This document shows positions 13,944 through 23,164 of a DNA stretch of 64,000 bases, in pieces. Position 1 is the first letter of the stretch. Each line of letters begins with the position of its first letter. The notes beneath the pieces were generated by a model. It made no database searches, was not told where the DNA came from, and saw only the letters and a list, made by a program, of their open reading frames with translations. The position numbers and the translations under genes are program-made. This DNA is from Isoptericola variabilis 225 (GTDB lineage: Bacteria > Actinomycetota > Actinomycetes > Actinomycetales > Cellulomonadaceae): NCBI RefSeq assembly GCF_000215105.1, contig NC_015588.1, positions 744,001 to 808,000 on the forward strand, given 5' to 3'.

Positions 13944-15038
13944 ATGACCCCTTCCCGACCCGTGTCGACGTCGGGCGGGTCCCGGACGGCGAGCCCAGGG
14001 CTCGCCGTCGCGGCCGTCGCGCGGCGCCTGGGCGTCGCACCGGCAACCCTGCGCACGTGGGACCGCCGTTACGGTCTGGGACCGTCCGGCAGGACCGCGG
14101 GCTCCCACCGCCGGTACACGCCCGAGGACGTGGCGCGGCTCCTCGTCATGCGACGGCTCACCCTCGAGGGCGTGGCGCCGGTCGACGCGGCGCGCGCCGC
14201 GCTCGACGCCGACGTCGAGGAGCTCGAGTCCGCGACGCAGGCCGCCGAGACCCCCCGTGCCGACGACGACGGCAGCTCGGCTCCGGCCGAGGAGCCGCGT
14301 CCCGGCCGGGCGCACCTGCGCGCCCTGCCCGGCGGGGGAGCGGGCGGACTCGCCGCGCAGACGCCCGCGCCGTCGTCGCCCGGCAGCGCGTCCGCGCGCG
14401 TGTCCGACGTCGTCGACGCCGCGATCGCCTACGACCAGGCCCGGTGCGACGACCTCCTGCGGCTGGGCGCGCACGGCGACCCGGCGGTGTGGTGGACCCA
14501 GCTCGTCGAGCCGGCGTGGCAGCGCGTCGCGCAGCGGACCGTGCTCGCCGGACCGGGAGCGGTCCCCGAGGTGGTGCTCGCGACGGCCGCGCTGCAGGCC
14601 CTGCGCGACTTCACCGAGGACCACGAGCAGGCCGTCGTCGCGGCGGGCGGGCCGCCGCCCAACCACCCGAGCCGCATGCGCAAGATCGTGCTCATCTTCG
14701 CCGCGCCCGAGGAGGTCGTCCCGCTCTCGGCGCACGCGCTCGCGGCGGCGCTCGCGGCCAAGGGCGCCACGGCCCGCATCGTCACGGGCCCGGCCAGCAC
14801 GCACCGGTCGCTCGAGCTCGTGACCATGGTGCGCCCGGCCGCCGTCGTGCTCGCGACGACGCAGCGGCGCCCGGACCTCGACGTCGTGCGCGCCGTGCAC
14901 GACGGGTTCCCCGAGCTGCCGATGTTCGTCGGGCTCCGTCGCGACGACGCGGCGAGCGAGCTGCCCCTCGCGCCGACGGTCCAGCGTGTGAGGTCGTTCA
15001 CAGGACTGCTGCACGAGGTGCTCGCCGTCGTCGGCTGA
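13944..15038 (+). CDS. MerR-type regulator with a cobalamin-binding-like C-terminal domain
   Basis: 364 residues. The N-terminal MerR helix-turn-helix is clear (LAVAAVARRLGVAPATLRTWDRRYGL, then SHRRYTPEDVARLLVMRRLTLEG). A Pro/Ala-rich linker of about 60 residues follows. The C-terminal 220 residues include a helical part (VWWTQLVEPAWQRV) and a Rossmann-like part (KIVLIFAAPEEVVPLSAHAL, PAAVVLATTQR) arranged as in CarH/LitR B12-dependent photoreceptors. The cobalamin-ligating ExHxxG/DxHxxG motif is absent, so it may bind another ligand or none. CAGAAT lies 6 nt before the ATG. It lies between whiB and guaB, reading toward guaB. Confidence 0.82.
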   Translation: MTPSRPVSTSGGSRTASPGLAVAAVARRLGVAPATLRTWDRRYGLGPSGRTAGSHRRYTPEDVARLLVMRRLTLEGVAPVDAARAALDADVEELESATQAAETPRADDDGSSAPAEEPRPGRAHLRALPGGGAGGLAAQTPAPSSPGSASARVSDVVDAAIAYDQARCDDLLRLGAHGDPAVWWTQLVEPAWQRVAQRTVLAGPGAVPEVVLATAALQALRDFTEDHEQAVVAAGGPPPNHPSRMRKIVLIFAAPEEVVPLSAHALAAALAAKGATARIVTGPASTHRSLELVTMVRPAAVVLATTQRRPDLDVVRAVHDGFPELPMFVGLRRDDAASELPLAPTVQRVRSFTGLLHEVLAVVG

Positions 15039-15062
15039 GGCGGAGGTGCAGCGGAGGGTGAG

Positions 15063-15079
15063 GGGCGAGGCACTCGCCC
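15063..15079 (+). terminator. Short hairpin after the MerR-type gene
   Basis: GGGCGAG-GCA-CTCGCCC, 25 bp after the stop codon. The 7-bp GC arms could terminate or attenuate transcription before the guaB promoter; no U-tract. Confidence 0.4.
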
Positions 15080-15167
15080 GCAGCGGAACCGCAGCCTCGG
15101 CCGACAGCGGGCTCTGCTGAGCTCTGCCAAGGCGCGGAGGCCGGGAATAGGCGGCGGCCCGGGAACG

Positions 15168-16694
<1,527 letters not shown>

Positions 16695-16701
16695 GACGCG
16701 C

Positions 16702-16747
16702 CGAGGCCCGGTCCCGCCCCCGACGAGAGGGCGAGGGCCGGGCCTCG
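16702..16747. terminator. Hairpin between convergent guaB and amine oxidase genes
   Basis: CGAGGCCCGG (16702-16711) and CCGGGCCTCG (16738-16747) are perfect 10-bp arms around a 26-base loop, placed 8 bp after guaB and 22 bp from the amine oxidase stop. Confidence 0.7.
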
Positions 16748-16768
16748 TGCGTGCGCGCCGCGTGCGGG

Positions 16769-18382
16769 TCAGGTCGTCATGACGCGGGTGTGCAGCGCCT
16801 GCACCGCGTACCGCGCGGACCAGAAGGCGCCGTGCTGCCACGCGGAGATCTCCGACATCCAGTCGCCGGCGAAGTAGACGTTGCCCGCGCCCTGCTGCAG
16901 GAGCTTGAAGCCCGCGGACTGCGTGTTCGGGAAGGCCCACGCGCCCTCGATGTAGGGGACCTTGTGCCAGGCGATCGAGAACGAGCTCTCCAGCTCGGTG
17001 CGGTACTTCTCGCCGTGGATCTTCACGCCCTGCTCGACGGCGCGCAGCTCGCGCTGCTTCGGCGTCATGTCCGCGTACGCGCGCGCGTTCGCGCCGGTGT
17101 TGTAGTAGCCGATGACGAGGCCCTTGCGCTCGCCGTAGCCGTACGACGGGTACCAGATCTTGGACAGGTCCATGTCGGTCTCGGTGATGCCGCCGAAGAT
17201 CCGGTGGTCGTCCTCCCAGAACCGGGACGCGTACTGGAGCCCGATCTTCCCGGCGGGCGAGCCGGCCGTGAACTCCCCGAGCGCGGCGTCGACGTCGGGC
17301 CCCCAGTTGCTCGACCACCGGCGCATCACGAAGGGCGGCGCCGCGACGATCGCGAAGTCGGCCTCGATCTGGCGGGCGTGCCCGTTGCTCGCGGTGTAGG
17401 TGACCCGCACGCCGCTCGCCGTGTTCTCGACGCCGGTCACGGGTGAGCGGAACTTCACGTTCTGCTTGCCGATGGCCTCGACCATGGAGCGGTAGATCGT
17501 GTCCATGCCGCCCTTGGGCTGGAACATGAGCATGGCCTGCTCCCAGTTCAGCTCGAACGGGAAGTACTGCCCGACGCGCGAGGCGAGCACCTCGGACACC
17601 GTGCCGGGACCGGGCAGCGGCGTGCCGTGCTCGTTCCACGCCGAGGGGTACACCTCGAAGCCGCGGTTGTTGCCGCCCCGGTACCGGCCGTCGGGCTGGA
17701 GGGAGCCCCAGCTGCGCAGGAACGAGCGCAGGTTCTCCTTGTCCTCCGCCGTGAGCTCCTGGTCGAGCGCACCCTGGTTCGTGGCGAGCGTCAGCAGCTC
17801 GGAGACGTAGCCGAAGAGGTCCGCCTTGGCCGTGCGGTTGCGGATCGGGTTGCCCGGGGTCGCGCCCGAGCGCTCGTTGTAGATGTAGGCGTCGGCGTTC
17901 ATGTTGGTGAACACCTCGTACGGCACGCCGAGCTCGCGGATGTAGTCCATGGTGACCATCCACTGCGCGATGCGGGCGGCGCCCGCGTTCATGTAGACGC
18001 CGTCGTCGAACCGCGCGGTCTGCGTGACGCCGTCGACGTCGGTCTCGGAGTCGCCGCCGCGGATCGTCAGCGTGCGGCCGCCCGGGCGGTGCCGCGCCTC
18101 GAGGACCGTGACCTGGTAGCCGGCTTTCTGCAGCTCGTAGGCCGACGCGAGGCCGGCCGGGCCGGCGCCCACGACGACGACCTTCCTGGCTGCGCGGCCG
18201 GTCAGCGTGAAGTCGCTGCGCAGCGGGGCGACCCACGACGTGCTCGGCGGCTGGGCGGCGGCGGTCGGCGCCAGGCCCATCGCCCCCATCGTCGCGAACA
18301 TGACGCCGGCGCTCGAGCCGACGCCGACCGCCTGGAGAAAGTTGCGGCGAGAGACGCCGGACGGGCTCTTCTCGGTGACCAC
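16769..18382 (-). CDS. Tat-exported flavin monoamine/L-amino-acid oxidase
   Basis: 537-residue FAD enzyme that should oxidise an amine or amino acid to the imine, releasing hydrogen peroxide. A twin-arginine signal SRRNFLQAVGVG lies at residues 11-22, followed by a hydrophobic stretch and an Ala-rich cleavage region (PTAAAQP, about 40-46), so it acts outside the membrane. The FAD site is VVVVGAGPAGLASAYELQ with VLEARHRPGGR; the C-terminal FAD clasp is VYFAGDWMSEISAWQHGAFWSA. The substrate is unknown; the fold fits amine oxidases and L-amino-acid oxidases. It starts at a GTG behind an AGGAGAGG site. It is divergent from an exported RidA protein, which could hydrolyse its imine product. Confidence 0.9.
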   Translation of the reverse strand: MVTEKSPSGVSRRNFLQAVGVGSSAGVMFATMGAMGLAPTAAAQPPSTSWVAPLRSDFTLTGRAARKVVVVGAGPAGLASAYELQKAGYQVTVLEARHRPGGRTLTIRGGDSETDVDGVTQTARFDDGVYMNAGAARIAQWMVTMDYIRELGVPYEVFTNMNADAYIYNERSGATPGNPIRNRTAKADLFGYVSELLTLATNQGALDQELTAEDKENLRSFLRSWGSLQPDGRYRGGNNRGFEVYPSAWNEHGTPLPGPGTVSEVLASRVGQYFPFELNWEQAMLMFQPKGGMDTIYRSMVEAIGKQNVKFRSPVTGVENTASGVRVTYTASNGHARQIEADFAIVAAPPFVMRRWSSNWGPDVDAALGEFTAGSPAGKIGLQYASRFWEDDHRIFGGITETDMDLSKIWYPSYGYGERKGLVIGYYNTGANARAYADMTPKQRELRAVEQGVKIHGEKYRTELESSFSIAWHKVPYIEGAWAFPNTQSAGFKLLQQGAGNVYFAGDWMSEISAWQHGAFWSARYAVQALHTRVMTT

Positions 18383-18748
18383 GGGCTACCACCTCTCCTG
18401 TCGTTCGGCCTGACGGACGGCGGTCCCCGGGCCCTCGTGCCGGGAGCCGTCGTCAGCACCGGTCCGGACGCTAGGGGGCGGGCATGACCCTCGTGGGTCG
18501 GCCGCGTTGCGGGTCGGTTGCCGTCGGTAACACGTGCGTTTCCGCAGGTGACGGCGTTCCCCGGGTTCCCGTGCTCCGGCGGTGACGGGGCGGCCGTCGG
18601 GCGGCCGCGGCGTAGCGAGACCGACCCGGCCCGTTCATCGGGCCGAAACGGCGCCTGCCTACGGTCGGCTCGCCAGCAGGTCCCTCGAGGACCCCGTCGC
18701 ACCCCGGACGCCCCACGGGCGCCCGCGCTCCCCGTCTGGAGGACCCGC
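18383..18748. other. 366-bp divergent intergenic region
   Basis: No gene is supported here. It must hold the promoters of the amine oxidase (minus) and RidA (plus) genes; both have Shine-Dalgarno sites at its edges (AGGAGAGG on the minus strand, GGAGG on the plus strand). I see no convincing -35/-10 pair. It is slightly less GC-biased around 18510-18560 (GGTAACACGTGCG), the most likely regulatory core. Confidence 0.5.
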
Positions 18749-19387
18749 ATGAAGAACCGCACCAAGGTCGTCGCCGCCGTGGTGGCCACCGCCGCCGTCG
18801 CGATCCCGGGCACCGCGTTCGCGGCCGGCACGCTGTTCCGGCCGGCGCCGACCGAGGCGTTCTCGTTCGTCACCGGAGACACGCCGATGATCGCCAACGG
18901 CGTGGCGATCGGGAAGAACGTCGCCTGGTACAAGTCGTCCGGGCTCGGGCCGTCGGCGATGAACACCGCCCCGGGCGTCACGACCGAGGAGCGCTACATC
19001 CCGACCGACGTCTTCCCGGGAGGCGAGCTGCCCGCCGGGGTCACCCTCACCGAGGCCCAGGGGATCAACGTGCTCATGCGCATCGGGGAGAACCTCGAGC
19101 GGGCCGGCCTGTCCTACGACGACGTCGTCTCGATGCGCGTGTTCCTCCAGAACCCGGCGGGCGAGGAGAAGATGGACTTCGCGGGCTGGAACCGCGCCTA
19201 CCGCCAGTTCTTCGCCAACACGAACCTGTCCACGGGCGAGCCGATGACCGTGCAGCTCGGGTCGAGGCCGACGGCGCCGATGGTGGTCAACCCCGCGCGC
19301 CCCTCGCGGTTCGCGCTCGAGATCGAGAACCTGCCCGTCGACGGGTGGCTCGTCGAGGTCGAGGTCGACGCGGTCTACCCGGGCTGA
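18749..19387 (+). CDS. Exported RidA-family (YjgF/Rid) protein
   Basis: 212 residues with a clear Sec-type signal: MKNRTKVVAAVVATAAVAIPG then AFA-AG, cleavage near residue 25. The rest is a Rid domain: NVLMRIGENLERAGLSYDDV, VSMRVFLQNPAG, and SRFALEIENLPVDGWLVEVEV, in which Arg187 aligns with the arginine that RidA deaminases use to bind the imine acid carboxylate. RidA proteins hydrolyse 2-imino acids to keto acids and ammonia and are normally cytosolic; export is unusual. It is longer than the typical 130 residues, mostly through the signal peptide and insertions around residues 60-95 and 160-180. A GGAGG site precedes the ATG. It is divergent from the exported amine oxidase. Confidence 0.9.
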   Translation: MKNRTKVVAAVVATAAVAIPGTAFAAGTLFRPAPTEAFSFVTGDTPMIANGVAIGKNVAWYKSSGLGPSAMNTAPGVTTEERYIPTDVFPGGELPAGVTLTEAQGINVLMRIGENLERAGLSYDDVVSMRVFLQNPAGEEKMDFAGWNRAYRQFFANTNLSTGEPMTVQLGSRPTAPMVVNPARPSRFALEIENLPVDGWLVEVEVDAVYPG

Positions 19388-19397
19388 CGCCGCGCGC

Positions 19398-19424
19398 GGC
19401 CGGCCACCCGCCCGGTGGCCGGCC
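19398..19424. terminator. Hairpin between RidA and exonuclease genes
   Basis: GGCCGGCCACC, five bases, GGTGGCCGGCC: perfect 11-bp arms between convergent genes. Confidence 0.75.
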
Positions 19425-19454
19425 CGCCGTCAGGCGGCCGGCCCGCCGTCAGGC
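19421..19454. repeat. 19-bp tandem duplication containing the exonuclease stop codon
   Basis: GGCCCGCCGTCAGGC occurs at 19421 and again at 19440. The second copy holds the stop codon (TGA on the minus strand, 19449-19451); the first is a copy just past the gene's end. Confidence 0.7.
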
Positions 19455-20174
19455 CGGGACGGCGCCCGACGGCGGCTCGCACGGCCAGGCGGGCGACGCG
19501 TCGACCGACGCGGCCCAGTCCCGGTGGACGCCGGCCTGGGCGACGTGCAGCGCCTCGAGCGCGGTCGCGCGCAGGTGCGGGTAGCGCGTCAGCAGGGCGG
19601 CGAGCACGTCGAGCGTCGCGAGGGCGTCGACGTCGGCGCTGTGGAGGTCGCCGTCGCCGACCACCCCGTACAGCGCGCACAGGTCGCCCAGGCGGCGCTT
19701 GCCCTCGCGGTCGGCGTCCTGCCAGCGGTCGATGACGAGCGGGTCGAGAACCGGGCCGACCGGGCGGCCGAGGCGGTCGGGCACGGTGGGCAGCCCGTGG
19801 CGCGCGAGCTCGGCGTCGAGCAGCGACAGGTCGAACGCCGCGTTGTACGCGACGACGGGAACGCCCCGGCGCACGTGGTACGTGAGCACGGACGCGATCT
19901 CGTCGAGAGCCTCGGCCGGCGGGTGCCCGCGCTCGCGCGCGTGCGCCGTCGTGATGCCGTGGATGGCCGTGGCCTCGGGCGGGATCTCCACGCCCGGGTC
20001 GAGCAGCCAGGTGCGCACCTCGGTCCGCACGCCCGGCACGCGCAGGACCAGCGCGGCGGTCACGACGCGGTCGGACGCGACGTCGAGCCCCGTCGTCTCG
20101 GTGTCGAAGCCCAGGAGCGGGCCGGTCGCCCAGCCCGCGTCCGCCTCCACCGCGACCGCCGTCGACTCGTCCAT
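19449..20174 (-). CDS. DnaQ-like 3'-5' exonuclease
   Basis: 241-residue DEDDh exonuclease. Motif I is LLGFDTETTGLD near residue 20, HGITTAHA and VVAYNAAFDLSLLDAE form motif II, and DLHSADVDALATLDVL supplies the His-Asp of motif III. Such proteins trim or proofread DNA or RNA 3' ends; a stand-alone protein of this size could be a PolIII epsilon-like or repair nuclease, with no polymerase domain attached. ATG 20174 has a GAGGAGAG site and is preferred over upstream in-frame starts. Confidence 0.9.
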   Translation of the reverse strand: MDESTAVAVEADAGWATGPLLGFDTETTGLDVASDRVVTAALVLRVPGVRTEVRTWLLDPGVEIPPEATAIHGITTAHARERGHPPAEALDEIASVLTYHVRRGVPVVAYNAAFDLSLLDAELARHGLPTVPDRLGRPVGPVLDPLVIDRWQDADREGKRRLGDLCALYGVVGDGDLHSADVDALATLDVLAALLTRYPHLRATALEALHVAQAGVHRDWAASVDASPAWPCEPPSGAVPA

Positions 20175-20311
20175 GGTGCTCTCCTCGCGTGCCTCCGCGA
20201 CCCTCGTCGCGCTGCCGGGCCCGACTGTGCCACGCACCACCGACAGCGCCCGTCCTCGTCCGAGGTACGGCGGTGCGGCCGCGCGGTCGCGGCCGTGCGG
20301 GCGAGCCCCGG

Positions 20312-20317
20312 TAGGCT
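20312..20317 (+). promoter_or_regulatory. -10 box of guaB3
   Basis: TAGGCT ends 6 nt before the GTG of guaB3, with no clear Shine-Dalgarno: a probable leaderless start. Confidence 0.55.
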
Positions 20318-20323
20318 GGAGCG

Positions 20324-21448
20324 GTGAGCAACGAGATCGAGATCGGGCGCGGAAAGCGCGGACGTCGCGCGTACTCCTTCGACGACATCGCGGTGGTGCC
20401 CTCGCGGCGCACGCGCGACCCGAAGGACGTCTCGGTCGGCTGGCAGATCGACGCCTACCACTTCGAGCTGCCCATCGTCGCGGCGCCCATGGACTCGGTG
20501 ATGAGCCCGGACACGGCCGTCGCGCTGGGCAACCTCGGCGGCCTGGGCGTGCTCGACCTCGAGGGCCTGTGGACGCGCTACGAGTCGCCCGAGCCGCTGC
20601 TCGCCGAGATCCGCGACCTGCCGGCCGAGCGGGCGACGCGCCGGATGCAGGAGATCTACGCCGAGCCGATCAAGCCCGAGCTCATCACGCAGCGCCTCAA
20701 GGAGATCCGCGCCGCGGGCGTCACGGTCGCCGGCGCACTGTCGCCGCAGCGGACCCAGGAGTTCTACCAGACGGTCGTCGACGCGGGCGTCGACCTCTTC
20801 GTCATCCGCGGCACCACGGTCTCGGCCGAGCACGTCTCGGGCAACGCCGAGCCCCTCAACCTCAAGCGGTTCATCTACGAGCTCGACGTGCCCGTCGTCG
20901 TCGGCGGCGCCTCGACCTACACCGCGGCGCTGCACCTCATGCGCACCGGCGCCGCGGGCGTGCTCGTGGGCTTCGGCGGCGGCGCCGCGCACACGACCCG
21001 CGTGAGCCTCGGCATCCACGCGCCCATGGCCACGGCCGTGTCCGACGTCGCGGCCGCGCGCCGCGACTACCTCGACGAGTCGGGCGGCCGCTACGTGCAC
21101 GTCATCGCCGACGGCGGCGTCGGCCGCTCGGGCGACATCGTCAAGGCGGTCGCGTGCGGCGCGGACGCCGTCATGCTCGGCGCCGCGCTGGCCCGTGCCG
21201 CGGAGGCGCCGGGCAAGGGCTGGCACTGGGGCTCGGAGGCGCACCACCCGCAGCTGCCGCGCGGCGAGCGCGTGGCGGTCGGCACCGCCGGGACGCTGTC
21301 GGAGATCCTGTTCGGGCCGGGGCGTCAGGCCGACGGCACCACGAACCTCGTCGGCGCGCTGCGCCGCGCGATGGCCACGACCGGGTACTCCGACCTCAAG
21401 GAGTTCCAGCGCGTCGAGGTCGTGCTCTCCCCGTACCAGCCGCGGTGA
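20324..21448 (+). CDS. guaB3: GuaB3-family IMP dehydrogenase-related protein
   Basis: 374-residue TIM-barrel protein of the IMPDH/GMP reductase superfamily without CBS domains. It reads AYSFDDIAVVPSRRTRDPKDV at the N-terminus and LPIVAAPMDSVMSPDTAVALG. The phosphate-binding half is present (VIADGGVGRSGDIVKAVACGADAVMLG). At the place of the IMPDH catalytic cysteine loop it has VIRGTTVSAEHVSG, with no cysteine, so ordinary IMPDH chemistry is not expected. In Mycobacterium guaB3 lies directly beside guaB2; here it is 3.6 kb away with the amine oxidase, RidA and exonuclease genes between. Its function in actinobacteria is not settled. Confidence 0.93.
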   Translation: MSNEIEIGRGKRGRRAYSFDDIAVVPSRRTRDPKDVSVGWQIDAYHFELPIVAAPMDSVMSPDTAVALGNLGGLGVLDLEGLWTRYESPEPLLAEIRDLPAERATRRMQEIYAEPIKPELITQRLKEIRAAGVTVAGALSPQRTQEFYQTVVDAGVDLFVIRGTTVSAEHVSGNAEPLNLKRFIYELDVPVVVGGASTYTAALHLMRTGAAGVLVGFGGGAAHTTRVSLGIHAPMATAVSDVAAARRDYLDESGGRYVHVIADGGVGRSGDIVKAVACGADAVMLGAALARAAEAPGKGWHWGSEAHHPQLPRGERVAVGTAGTLSEILFGPGRQADGTTNLVGALRRAMATTGYSDLKEFQRVEVVLSPYQPR

Positions 21449-21529
21449 GCGCGGGGCCGGCGTCCCGCTGAGAGCGAACGACGCCCGATTCGCCCCCGAT
21501 CGTCGCCCGGGGCTGTCACCTCCTGCGCA

Positions 21530-21535
21530 TAGGGT
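21530..21535 (+). promoter_or_regulatory. -10 box of the aldehyde dehydrogenase gene
   Basis: TAGGGT ends 6 nt before the ATG at 21542; no Shine-Dalgarno is seen. Confidence 0.5.
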
Positions 21536-21541
21536 GACGGC

Positions 21542-23164
21542 ATGCCATCTGCGCACGAGAGCGACGGCGCTCTGGACGACCTCGTCGACCCGGAGCTGCC
21601 CACGTCCACGTACGTCCTCGAGCCCGAGGCGGTGGCCCCCCTCGTCGCCCGCGTCGCCACGTCGCACGACGCCGGCACGCACCGCCCGGTCCACCCGTTC
21701 ACCGGCGCGCCGCTGACGTCGATCCCGCTGTCGTCCGCGGCCGACGTCGCGGCGGCGGTCCGGCGTGCCCGGGTCGCGCAGCGCGCGTGGGCGCGCGTGC
21801 CCGTGCGCGAGCGCGCCGCGGTGCTCGACCGGCTCGGCGCGCTCGTGCTCGAGCGGCAGTCCGAGATCCTCGACCTCGTCCAGATGGAGTCGGGCAAGGC
21901 TCGGCGCAGCGCGTTCGAGGAGGTCGGCGACGTCGCGCAGGTGACGCGCCACTACGCGGTGCGCGGCCCGCGCTACCTGGTCGACCGCCGGGTGCCCGGC
22001 ATGATGCCGCTGGTCACGGGGGTGCGCGTCCACCGGCGCCCGGTCGGAGTCGTGGGCGTCGTCGCGGCGTGGAACTACCCGCTGACGCTCGCGCTGGCCG
22101 ACGCCGTGCCCGCCCTGCTCGCGGGCGACGCCGTCGTGCTCAAGCCCGACCCCCAGACGACCCTCTCGGCGCTCTGGGTCGCCGAGCAGCTCGAGGACGC
22201 CGGCCTGCCGGCCGACCTGTTCACCGTCGTCGCGGGCGGGGGAGAGGTCGGCGAGGCGCTCGTCGACCACGTCGACCACGTCGCGTTCACCGGCTCGACC
22301 GCCACGGGCCGCGCGGTCGCGGCCCGCGCCGGGGCGCGGCTCGTCGGCACGACGCTCGAGCTCGGCGGCAAGAACCCGCTCTACGTCGCCGCGGACGCCG
22401 ACCTGGCGTCGGCCGTGCGGGGTGCGGTGCGGGCCTGCTTCTCCAACGCGGGCCAGCTGTGCCTGTCGGTCGAGCGGCTCGTGCTGCACGAGGCGGTCGC
22501 CGACGCGTTCCTCGAACGCTTCGTCGCGGCGGTCAAGGAGCTGCGGCTCGGCCCCGGGCTCGACTACTCCGCCGACGTCGGCTCGCTCGTCTCGCAGGCG
22601 CAGCTCGACCGCGTGACCCGGCACGTGGACGACGCGCTCGCCCGGGGCGCCCGGGCCCTCGCGGGTGCGGTGCACCGGCCCGACGTCGGCCCGTACTTCT
22701 ACGCGCCCACGGTGCTCGACGACGTCCCCGCCGACGCGCTCGTCGCGACCGAGGAGACGTTCGGGCCGGTCGTCACCGTGACGCGCGTCGCGTCCGACGA
22801 CGACGCGGTGCGCGTCATGAACGACACGCAGTACGGGCTCAACGCGAGCATCTGGTCGGTCGACGTCGCGCGCGCCCGCCGGATCGCGGCACGCGTCGAG
22901 GCCGGCACGGTCGTCATCAACGACGGCTACGGCTCCGCGTGGGGCTCGGTGGCCGCGCCCATGGGCGGCGTCAAGGCGTCGGGCCTGGGCCGCCGGCACG
23001 GGCGTGAGGCGATCGAGGCCGTGACCGAGGCGCAGACGGTGGCGGTCCAGCGCGGGGCGCGGTTCGGCGTCGCGCTCGAGACGGTCTACGCGGCCGGCGG
23101 CGAGACGCCGTCGCAGGTCGTCACGGGCGCGCTTCGCGCGCTGCGGCGGCTCCGCCTGCCCTGA
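21542..23164 (+). CDS. Succinic semialdehyde dehydrogenase-like aldehyde dehydrogenase
   Basis: 540-residue NAD(P)+-dependent aldehyde dehydrogenase. The catalytic cysteine is in NAGQLCLSVERL (Cys307), the general base in LELGGKNP (Glu273), and VVAAWNYPLTLALADAVPAL is the oxyanion/cofactor segment. An N-terminal extension of about 35 residues and the subfamily look (MESGKARRSAFEE, GLGRRHGREAIEAV) match the actinobacterial GabD2 group that oxidises succinic semialdehyde. No gabT is nearby, so the physiological aldehyde is not certain. It is monocistronic, convergent with the DUF4031-HD gene with a 43-bp 3' overlap (23121-23163). Confidence 0.9.
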   Translation: MPSAHESDGALDDLVDPELPTSTYVLEPEAVAPLVARVATSHDAGTHRPVHPFTGAPLTSIPLSSAADVAAAVRRARVAQRAWARVPVRERAAVLDRLGALVLERQSEILDLVQMESGKARRSAFEEVGDVAQVTRHYAVRGPRYLVDRRVPGMMPLVTGVRVHRRPVGVVGVVAAWNYPLTLALADAVPALLAGDAVVLKPDPQTTLSALWVAEQLEDAGLPADLFTVVAGGGEVGEALVDHVDHVAFTGSTATGRAVAARAGARLVGTTLELGGKNPLYVAADADLASAVRGAVRACFSNAGQLCLSVERLVLHEAVADAFLERFVAAVKELRLGPGLDYSADVGSLVSQAQLDRVTRHVDDALARGARALAGAVHRPDVGPYFYAPTVLDDVPADALVATEETFGPVVTVTRVASDDDAVRVMNDTQYGLNASIWSVDVARARRIAARVEAGTVVINDGYGSAWGSVAAPMGGVKASGLGRRHGREAIEAVTEAQTVAVQRGARFGVALETVYAAGGETPSQVVTGALRALRRLRLP

